This document shows, one piece after another, positions 17,803 to 23,762 of a DNA stretch of 64,000 bases; within the stretch, counting starts at the first letter, position 1; the number at the start of each line of letters is the position of its first letter. The notes under the pieces are model-generated. The model was not told where the DNA came from. It did no database searches and saw nothing but the letters and a program-made list of their open reading frames with translations. The DNA is from RGIG7450 sp045633565 (GTDB lineage: Bacteria; Bacillota; Clostridia; RUG12999). The stretch spans positions 62,001-126,000 of the forward strand of contig JAZQYO010000030.1 of assembly GCA_045633565.1 (NCBI GenBank). Direction: 5' to 3'. The translations under genes were made by a program, and so were the position numbers.

Positions 17803-18333
17803 GTGGTTTATGTATTTCTTGCTGATGGGTTTGAAGAAATAGAAGCGCTTGCGCCGGTGGACATTTTGCGTAGGGCTAAAATTGATGTGAAGACGGTAAG
17901 CATTAATGATACACTAAGTGTTACGGGTGCTCACGGAATTACAGTTCAGGCGGACATTTTGTTAAAAGATGTTAGTGAAGATTCGCAGATGCTTGTGCTT
18001 CCGGGAGGTATGCCGGGGACACTTAATCTTCAGAAATGTCAGCCGCTTTGTGATATGCTGAAAAAAGCTGAAGGGTTTGTTGCGGCAATTTGTGCGGCAC
18101 CGTCCGTTCTTGGCGGTCTTGGACTTTTAAAAGGGAAAAAGGCTACATGCTACCCTGGCTTTGAAGATAAACTTGATGGGGCAGAGTATGTGGATGAGTC
18201 TGTTGTAGTAAGTGGCAAAGTGATAACTTCAAAAGGTGCGGGAACAGCTCACCTTTTTGGATTTACACTTCTGTCGCTGCTGAAAGAGGAAAACGAGGCT
18301 GAAAAGCTCAGAAAGACGATGATGTATGAATAA
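17803..18333 (+). CDS. DJ-1/PfpI family protein (YajL/ThiJ-like)
   Basis: A 176-residue class I glutamine-amidotransferase-like protein. GTG start with AGGAGG 9 bases upstream. The nucleophile elbow AAICAAP places the reactive Cys at residue 97, and the N-terminal DGFEEIEALAPVDILRRA carries the conserved Glu that tunes it. Close relatives (YajL, DJ-1) are described as chaperones or covalent-adduct protective enzymes. It overlaps the next gene by 8 bp, so is co-transcribed. Confidence 0.88.
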   Translation: MVYVFLADGFEEIEALAPVDILRRAKIDVKTVSINDTLSVTGAHGITVQADILLKDVSEDSQMLVLPGGMPGTLNLQKCQPLCDMLKKAEGFVAAICAAPSVLGGLGLLKGKKATCYPGFEDKLDGAEYVDESVVVSGKVITSKGAGTAHLFGFTLLSLLKEENEAEKLRKTMMYE

Positions 18334-19174
18334 AAGATGGAGTGCCAACATCTATGTGATTATTTCCATCGCGGCAGGGTATTTTTTGTCGCTTATTGTT
18401 TCAAACTGGGACGTGGAAATGACGCCTTTTGTTGTAAATCTTTTAAATGTTATTAATATTATTGTTATAACGGTTGTTCCGGGTGCTATTTTTATATGTT
18501 TTAACAAAAATGACTTTAAAGGGTTTTTTAAAAAGGTAAATCCCGCAAGCTGGTGGAAATATCTTTTAATTACGCCGGCATTGTGGAGCAGTGCAACATA
18601 TCTTAACACAAGAATGAACTTAATTTTGGACAAACTGGGAATAAAGATGATAGAGCAACTTCCTCCGACGGACGAAAAATCTGCAATATTTACGGGGTTT
18701 TTGCTTACATGTGTGGCGGCACCTCTGCTTGAGGAAATCTTTTATCGTGGTATAATTCTGCATTTGCTTAAAGGGTATGGCAAGGGAGCATCAATTGTGA
18801 TAACCGCCCTGCTTTTTGCCCTGGCACATGGAAGTGTATCTGTTTTTGTGTCACCGCTTGTATTCGGACTTGTGCTCGGATATATCACTGTGAAAAATGA
18901 AAACATTCTGCCTGCAATTTTTATACATTTCGGATGCAATCTTATATCCTGGCTGCTGATGAGTTTTGACATAGGGCAGGTCTTTAGCATTGCAATAAGC
19001 CTTGCAACCATTATTCTTGGAGCTGCGACAAGTATTTGGGGACTTATATGGCTGATAAAAAATAAAAGCAGAATTTTTAGAGTATTTGTGCAGATATGGA
19101 GTTATATCACAAATCCGCTTTGGCTACCAGTTGCGGCAAACTATATAGTTACAAATTTTATGAATCATGGATAG
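18326..19174 (+). CDS. CPBP family intramembrane metalloprotease
   Basis: A 282-residue polytopic membrane protein of the CAAX-processing/bacteriocin-protection family. The three motifs are visible: LLEEIFYRGII (Glu-Glu and Arg), LLFALAHGSVSVFV (His), and FIHFGCNLISWLL (His/Asn). About eight hydrophobic segments. Members are thought to be Abi-type peptidases or prenyl-protein proteases; the substrate cannot be told from sequence. It overlaps the DJ-1-like gene and precedes hslO by 9 bp. Confidence 0.85.
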   Translation: MNKRWSANIYVIISIAAGYFLSLIVSNWDVEMTPFVVNLLNVINIIVITVVPGAIFICFNKNDFKGFFKKVNPASWWKYLLITPALWSSATYLNTRMNLILDKLGIKMIEQLPPTDEKSAIFTGFLLTCVAAPLLEEIFYRGIILHLLKGYGKGASIVITALLFALAHGSVSVFVSPLVFGLVLGYITVKNENILPAIFIHFGCNLISWLLMSFDIGQVFSIAISLATIILGAATSIWGLIWLIKNKSRIFRVFVQIWSYITNPLWLPVAANYIVTNFMNHG

Positions 19175-19183
19175 AGGAAAGTT

Positions 19184-20059
19184 ATGGAAGATATTATAAT
19201 CCGCGGAAGCGAAAAAAACGGTAAAATAAGATTTTTTGGTGCAATTACAACTTCTTTGGTGAATGAAGCACATAACCTTCACATAACCACCCCTGTTGTA
19301 AGTGCCGCTTTTGGTCGCACTCTTACGGCGACAGCTATGATGAGCACCATGCTCAAAGGGGATATGGAGACGCTTTCGGTGCAGTTTCGTGGGGACGGAC
19401 CGCTTGAGGGCATTGTTGCGGTAGGTAATAACAAAGGTGAGGTCCGCGGATATGTTTTAAATAATGCTGTGGATTTGCCACTTAAGTCTAACGGCAAGCT
19501 TGACGTTGGCGGAGCCATTGGAAATGGCTATCTCACCGTTGTACGTGACCTTAAAATGCGTGAACCTTATGTGGGAAGGGTTGAAATTCAAAGCGGAGAG
19601 ATTGCGGACGATTTAACATATTATTTTGCATCCTCTGAGCAGATACCATCGGTTGTGGCGCTCGGTGTTTTAGTTGACAGGGATTATTCTATCCGTGCGG
19701 CAGGCGGTTATATAATTCAGCTTATGCCCGATGCGGGCGAAGACGAAATATCAAAAATTGAAGAGAATATAAAAGATATCCCTTCTGTTACCAATATGCT
19801 CGATAGTGGTCTTGATATTATGGGAATAATAAACCGGGTTTTAAACGGATTTGATATTCAGGTGACAGAAACAATTGTTCCTGCATATAAATGTAACTGT
19901 GATGAAAAAAGCATCAGGCGTGCACTTTTAAGTGTTGGCAGAGAAGAACTTGAGGACATTTTGAAAAAAGAAGGTAAGACGGAACTGACTTGCTATTACT
20001 GCAATAAAACGTACAAAATCAGCGGTGAAGAAATACGCGAAATGCTTGAAAATATATAG
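19184..20059 (+). CDS. hslO: Redox-regulated molecular chaperone Hsp33
   Basis: A 291-residue cytoplasmic holdase activated by oxidation. The zinc-binding C-terminal switch is complete: CxC at residues 237 and 239 (CNCDE) and CxxC at 270 and 273 (CYYC). The N-terminal domain shows typical motifs TAMMSTMLKGDMETLSVQF and GYVLNNAVDLPLKSNGKLDV. Length fits the family. ATG with GAGGAAAG upstream. It closes the long co-directional run from 11028; the following region is AT-rich and contains the tRNA promoter. Confidence 0.95.
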   Translation: MEDIIIRGSEKNGKIRFFGAITTSLVNEAHNLHITTPVVSAAFGRTLTATAMMSTMLKGDMETLSVQFRGDGPLEGIVAVGNNKGEVRGYVLNNAVDLPLKSNGKLDVGGAIGNGYLTVVRDLKMREPYVGRVEIQSGEIADDLTYYFASSEQIPSVVALGVLVDRDYSIRAAGGYIIQLMPDAGEDEISKIEENIKDIPSVTNMLDSGLDIMGIINRVLNGFDIQVTETIVPAYKCNCDEKSIRRALLSVGREELEDILKKEGKTELTCYYCNKTYKISGEEIREMLENI

Positions 20060-20094
20060 ATAAAAAAATTTTTTAAAAAAATTTAAAAAAATGC

Positions 20095-20123
20095 TTGACA
20101 TTTGATATAAATGTGTGTATAAT
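20095..20123 (+). promoter_or_regulatory. Promoter of the tRNA cluster
   Basis: Consensus TTGACA and TATAAT with a 17-bp spacer, about 50 bases before the first tRNA. The leader contains a hairpin (TTGAGT/ACTCAA nested inside CCGC/GCGG, 20132-20164). Confidence 0.85.
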
Positions 20124-20174
20124 AGTTAATGTTCCGCTTTTGAGTACAAACTCAATAAAGAGGCGGCTTGGTGT

Positions 20175-20250
20175 GGGCGCATAGCTCAGCTGGGAGAGCA
20201 TCTGCCTTACAAGCAGAGGGTCACAGGTTCGAGCCCTGTTGTGCCCACCA
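20175..20250 (+). tRNA. tRNA-Val (anticodon TAC)
   Basis: A 76-base cloverleaf. The acceptor stem GGGCGCA pairs with TGTGCCC, the anticodon stem TCTGC/GCAGA closes the loop CTTACAA, and the T-loop is GGTTCGAGCCC. The CCA end is encoded. Confidence 0.95.
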
Positions 20251-20256
20251 TACCAT

Positions 20257-20333
20257 GGCCCGGTAGTTCAGTTGGTTAGAACGCTAGCCTGTCACGCTAG
20301 AGGTCGAGAGTTCGAGTCTCTTCCGGGTCGCCA
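20257..20333 (+). tRNA. tRNA-Asp (anticodon GTC)
   Basis: A 77-base cloverleaf. Acceptor GGCCCGG/CCGGGTC with one G-T pair, anticodon stem CTAGC/GCTAG around CTGTCAC, T-arm GAGTTCGAGTC, encoded CCA. Confidence 0.95.
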
Positions 20334-20352
20334 CTTTTTAAAAAGTGTGTTC

Positions 20353-20428
20353 GCCTCTGTAGCTCAGTTGGTAGAGCAGGGGACTGAAAATCCCCGTGTC
20401 GGTGGTTCGATTCCGCCCGGAGGCACCA
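20353..20428 (+). tRNA. tRNA-Phe (anticodon GAA)
   Basis: A 76-base cloverleaf. Acceptor GCCTCTG/CGGAGGC, anticodon stem GGGGA/TCCCC around CTGAAAA, T-loop GGTTCGATTCC, encoded CCA. Confidence 0.95.
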
Positions 20429-20434
20429 AAATAT

Positions 20435-20509
20435 GCGGGAGTGACTCAGTGGTAGAGTGTCACCTTGCCAAGGTGAAAGTCGCGAGTTCGAATCTCGTCT
20501 TCCGCTCCA
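20435..20509 (+). tRNA. tRNA-Gly (anticodon GCC)
   Basis: A 75-base cloverleaf. Acceptor GCGGGAG/CTTCCGC, anticodon stem TCACC/GGTGA around TTGCCAA, T-arm GAGTTCGAATCTC, encoded CCA. Confidence 0.95.
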
Positions 20510-20520
20510 CGAATGAAAAA

Positions 20521-20543
20521 GACGCACTTAGCTGCGTCTTTTT
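20521..20543 (+). terminator. Terminator within the tRNA cluster
   Basis: GACGCA/TGCGTC stem with a 6-base loop, flanked by AAAAA before and TTTTT after. It separates the first four tRNAs from tRNA-Cys; read-through must supply tRNA-Cys unless that gene has its own promoter. Confidence 0.75.
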
Positions 20544-20567
20544 CACTAAAAAACTAAATAATTATAA

Positions 20568-20641
20568 GGCACCATAGCCAAGTGGTAAGGCAGAGGTCTG
20601 CAACACCTTTACCCCCAGTTCAAGTCTGGGTGGTGCCTCCA
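20568..20641 (+). tRNA. tRNA-Cys (anticodon GCA)
   Basis: A 74-base cloverleaf. Acceptor GGCACCA/TGGTGCC, anticodon stem GAGGT/ACCTT around CTGCAAC, T-arm CAGTTCAAGTCTG, encoded CCA. Confidence 0.93.
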
Positions 20642-20643
20642 GA

Positions 20644-20681
20644 AAGTCCAAATACCACCCGAACGGGTGGTATTTGACTTT
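20644..20681 (+). terminator. Strong hairpin terminator after tRNA-Cys
   Basis: AAATACCACCC and GGGTGGTATTT pair around GAAC, and the stem extends to AAAGTC/GACTTT with one bulged base. The 3' arm contains the TTGACT -35 box of the next gene's promoter. Confidence 0.75.
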
Positions 20682-20702
20682 ATAAAAAAATAGTGGTATA
20701 AT
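20674..20702 (+). promoter_or_regulatory. Promoter of the aminotransferase gene, nested in the terminator
   Basis: TTGACT, 17 bp, TATAAT. The -35 box overlaps the descending arm of the upstream terminator hairpin. Confidence 0.7.
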
Positions 20703-20742
20703 AGATAGCTGAACAAAAATTTTATTATAGGAGATAAATGTT

Positions 20743-21942
20743 ATGATATTATCAGAAAATCTTGACCATGTATATTCAGACATCAGGGGCGACATTTACA
20801 TGCACGCACTTGAACTTGAAAAACAGGGGAATAAAGTGCTCAAATTAAACACAGGAAACCCTGCTGCGTTCGGATTTAAAATGCCGGACAGCATTAAAAA
20901 CAGAATTGTTACCGATGTTGAAAAAGCGCTGGGCTATTGCGATTTAAAGGGTATGCCGGTTGCAAGAGCCGCTATCAGGGATTATCACCTGTCAAAAGGA
21001 CTTAAAAACATCACTGAAGATGATGTTTTTATCGGAAATGGTGTAAGTGAAGTTGCACATATGATTATTGCATCTCTTGTGGGAAAAGGTGATGAAGTTC
21101 TTGTTCCTACTCCGTGCTATTCTCTGTGGACAAACTTTACATACCTTTCAGGCGGTAATGTTCGTTTTTATGAATGTGATGAAGCGAACGGATGGCAGCC
21201 TGATATTGACAGCATTAAAAAAGCTGTTACCAATAAAACAAAAGCTATTGTTGTTATAAACCCCAACAATCCTACAGGTGCTTTATATTCAGAAGAAATT
21301 CTGCTGGAAATTATTGATATTGCACGTAAAAACAATCTTGTTCTTATCTCTGACGAGATATACGACAGACTTGTTATGGATGAAAAACAGCACACATCTA
21401 CAGCTGCCCTTGCTGATGATGTAACAATAGTTACAATGAATGGTCTTTCCAAATCACACTGTATATGTGGCTTAAGATGCGGATGGATTTGCCTCAGTGG
21501 CAGGGAAGAAGAAAAGAAGGTGCTGAGAGATGCTCTTGTAAGAATTGCATCTGTAAGACTTTGTTCAAATGCTCTTATGCAGCTGGTAATTCCCGATGCA
21601 CTTAGCGACCCTGAATACACTAAAGATATGATTGGTACAAACGGCAGAATTTTCAGACAGAGAGAAGCTACAACACAGGAACTTGATAAAATTGACGGAA
21701 TAACCTATGTGAAAAACTCGGCTGCATTTTACCTCTTCCCCAAAATAGACATTAAAAAGTTCGGTTTTGAAAGCGACAGAGACTTTGCAAGACAGCTGCT
21801 CGATGAAAAACACATATTAATAATACCGGGAAGCGGCTTTAACTGCGTAGATAAAGAACATTTCAGAATTGTAATGCTTCCTGAAGAAAATGCATTGAGA
21901 GATGCTATAAGAAGTATTGGCGATTTTTTGGCAAAAAGATAA
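20743..21942 (+). CDS. PLP-dependent class I/II aminotransferase (alanine-aminotransferase-like)
   Basis: A 399-residue fold-type I aminotransferase. The PLP-binding Lys is at residue 237 in NGLSKSHCICGLRCGW. Other visible family motifs are NGVSEVAHMIIASL, VINPNNPTGALYSEE and ISDEIYDRLVMD. The N-terminus (LDHVYSDIRGDIYMHALELEKQG) resembles the AlaA/YfdZ group that makes alanine from pyruvate and glutamate, but substrate cannot be fixed by eye. ATG with TAGGAGATAA upstream. Monocistronic, with its own promoter and a strong terminator. Confidence 0.88.
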   Translation: MILSENLDHVYSDIRGDIYMHALELEKQGNKVLKLNTGNPAAFGFKMPDSIKNRIVTDVEKALGYCDLKGMPVARAAIRDYHLSKGLKNITEDDVFIGNGVSEVAHMIIASLVGKGDEVLVPTPCYSLWTNFTYLSGGNVRFYECDEANGWQPDIDSIKKAVTNKTKAIVVINPNNPTGALYSEEILLEIIDIARKNNLVLISDEIYDRLVMDEKQHTSTAALADDVTIVTMNGLSKSHCICGLRCGWICLSGREEEKKVLRDALVRIASVRLCSNALMQLVIPDALSDPEYTKDMIGTNGRIFRQREATTQELDKIDGITYVKNSAAFYLFPKIDIKKFGFESDRDFARQLLDEKHILIIPGSGFNCVDKEHFRIVMLPEENALRDAIRSIGDFLAKR

Positions 21943-21946
21943 GTTA

Positions 21947-21982
21947 AATAATCCCGCCGTCACTGACGGCGGGATTATTTTA
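21947..21982 (+). terminator. Terminator after the aminotransferase gene
   Basis: AATAATCCCGCCGTC and its exact complement GACGGCGGGATTATT around ACT, followed by a T-rich stretch. Confidence 0.85.
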
Positions 21983-22011
21983 TTGAAGCCCAAAAATTTT
22001 TAAAAAAACTA

Positions 22012-22040
22012 TTGACAAAATTAAACTCACGTGATATAAT
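22012..22040 (+). promoter_or_regulatory. Consensus promoter driving the T-box operon
   Basis: Perfect TTGACA and TATAAT hexamers with a 17-bp spacer; the predicted start is near 22047. Confidence 0.9.
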
Positions 22041-22046
22041 TCATAA

Positions 22047-22328
22047 AAATAAACGCAATGATACGGAATAGTATGTGAGCACCTTTACCCTATAGAGAGA
22101 TGCCGGTTGGTGTAAGGCATTGGGGAGGGTTTGCAGAACTCACCGTGGAGCGGCTGCTGTGAAATTAAAGTAGGGGCAGACGGGAACTCCCGTTACAGAG
22201 TTAAGATGTGTTGGCATCTAAAGTGCATCCGATAAGGGTGAAAAAGAGTGGTACCGCGGAAAGTTAAATTTGTTTTTTAACGTTTTCGTCTCTTTGAATC
22301 GACAAGGAGACGGAAGCGTGTTTTTGTT
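22047..22328 (+). promoter_or_regulatory. T-box riboswitch, predicted tRNA-Leu specific (specifier CUC)
   Basis: Transcription-attenuating T-box leader that fills the gap between the aminotransferase and the synthase-like gene. Stem I ends in ACGG/CCGT around 22063 and 22143. The specifier loop has the loop-E pair AGTA (5' side) and GAA (3' side), and GAA is followed by CTC at 22139-22141, then A. AGAGAG and an ATGCC/GGCAT apical stem-loop with GGTTGGTGTAA follow the usual pattern. The T-box proper is AGAGTGGTACCGCGG at 22245-22259; its TGGT would pair with an ACCA tRNA end (discriminator A, as in tRNA-Leu). The terminator is a long G-T-rich hairpin at 22280-22319 followed by T residues. Uncharged tRNA should favour read-through. 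Confidence 0.92.
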
Positions 22329-22372
22329 GATTAATACATATTTTAGTATAAAGAGGAAAGGGGATTTTTTAA

Positions 22373-23761
22373 ATGAGAAAAATCAATATCACAGACATCA
22401 CACTCAAAAAGCTCTCGCAGGACAGAGAGGTTTCACTTTTGTTCCGTGAGAAAACTGCAATAGCTGCGTGTGCAGATTCACTTGGCGTTGATGCCATTGA
22501 ACTTGCACCTGTAAAAAACGTTCGTGAAGATACTATTATTTATAAAACAATAGCTCAGAACACTCTCAGCAGAAAGGTTGTAATTCCGGCAGGATTTACT
22601 GCTGAAGAAGTGGACGCAGCGTGGGAATGCGTAAAGGATGCAAAATATCCCCGTCTGCAGATTGAGCTTCCGGTTTCAACTGTTCAGATGGAATATATCT
22701 ATCATGTAAAAGCTGATAAAATGGCAGTGAAAATAGCCCAGCTTACAGCTCATGCAAAAAAACTTTGCGGTGACATAGAATTTGCGGCGCTTGATGCAAC
22801 AAGGGCGGATGAGGAATTTTTAATTCAGGCTGCAAAAGAGGCAGAAGCAAATGGTGCAGGAATTATCACAATTTGCGATGATGCAGGAGTATCGCTTCCG
22901 GAAGAAATTGCACAGCTTGTAAAGAAAATCAAAGCGGCAGTAAAAATTCCTGTATATGTTCAGGTGTCTGACCGTATTGGTATGGCGGTTGCAGCGGCGG
23001 TAGCGGCAATCGGTGCAGGCGCAGACGGAATTAAGTGTGCAATGGCATCGGGAGATGCACTGTCTATGGGAGAATTTTCAGATGCGATAAGTGCGCGCAG
23101 TGAAGCAATCGGCGCTGAAACCGGACTTAAAAATACCAAAATTCATGCAAGTATTGACGAAATGCTTGAAAGCATAAATCATCAGGCTTATGAAACTGAA
23201 GAAAAAGTAAGTGAAAAGAAAAAAATCCTGCTTGACAGCGACAGCACAATTTCGCAGGTAGCTCAGGCGGCACAGGTTCTCGGTTACGACCTGTCTGATG
23301 GGGACTGTGGCAATGTTCACAAAGCACTGATGCAGGTTTGTGAGAAAAAGGCGTCAGTTGGGGCAAAGGAATTTGAGGCACTCATTGCAAGCTCTGCTAT
23401 GCAGGCGCCCTCTACATATCATCTTGAAAGCTATAGCACAAACTGCGGTAACCTCACAAGCTCAATGTCACAGGTTACACTCAGAAATGGAGATGAAATT
23501 CTCTGTGGTGTAAGCACAGGCGACGGTCCTATTGACTCTGCATTCCGTGCAATTGAACAATGCATTGGTTATCACTATGAGCTGGATGATTTTCAGGTTC
23601 AGGCTGTAACTGAGGGTAAAGAAGCTCTCGGTTCTGCGCTTGTAAGACTTCGTAACAATGGCAAGCTTTATTCAGGAAACGGTATTTCAACCGACATTGT
23701 TGCGGCAAGTATCAGAGCATATATTAACGCACTGAACAAGATTGTATTTGAGGAGGAATAA
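22373..23761 (+). CDS. Isopropylmalate-synthase-like protein with degenerate catalytic barrel and intact LeuA regulatory domain
   Basis: A 462-residue relative of LeuA/homocitrate synthase. The C-terminal part (about 350-455) is a good LeuA allosteric domain: STGDGPIDSAFRAIEQ, AVTEGKEALGSALVRL, and GNGISTDIVAASIRAYINAL. The N-terminal HMGL-like barrel is altered at the active site. The usual TLRDGEQ reads TLKKLSQ (residues 10-16), replacing the metal-binding Asp by Lys, and the usual HCHND reads VQVSD (about 196-200), losing both metal-binding His. Classical condensation of acetyl-CoA with 2-ketoisovalerate therefore looks unlikely. It is the first gene behind a leucine-type T-box and its stop lies 1 bp before the next ATG. 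It could be a leucine sensor, a scaffold, or an enzyme with different chemistry. Confidence 0.8.
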   Translation: MRKINITDITLKKLSQDREVSLLFREKTAIAACADSLGVDAIELAPVKNVREDTIIYKTIAQNTLSRKVVIPAGFTAEEVDAAWECVKDAKYPRLQIELPVSTVQMEYIYHVKADKMAVKIAQLTAHAKKLCGDIEFAALDATRADEEFLIQAAKEAEANGAGIITICDDAGVSLPEEIAQLVKKIKAAVKIPVYVQVSDRIGMAVAAAVAAIGAGADGIKCAMASGDALSMGEFSDAISARSEAIGAETGLKNTKIHASIDEMLESINHQAYETEEKVSEKKKILLDSDSTISQVAQAAQVLGYDLSDGDCGNVHKALMQVCEKKASVGAKEFEALIASSAMQAPSTYHLESYSTNCGNLTSSMSQVTLRNGDEILCGVSTGDGPIDSAFRAIEQCIGYHYELDDFQVQAVTEGKEALGSALVRLRNNGKLYSGNGISTDIVAASIRAYINALNKIVFEEE

Positions 23762-23762
23762 G

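Noticed and set aside
20239..20577. Open frames of 112 and 76 residues on either strand across the tRNA cluster
   Set aside because: They are translations of tRNA genes; such frames are a common false annotation and there is no ribosome binding site.
22373..23761. Calling this gene a working 2-isopropylmalate synthase (leuA)
   Set aside because: Metal-binding Asp and both His of the catalytic barrel are missing, so the standard name would mislead.
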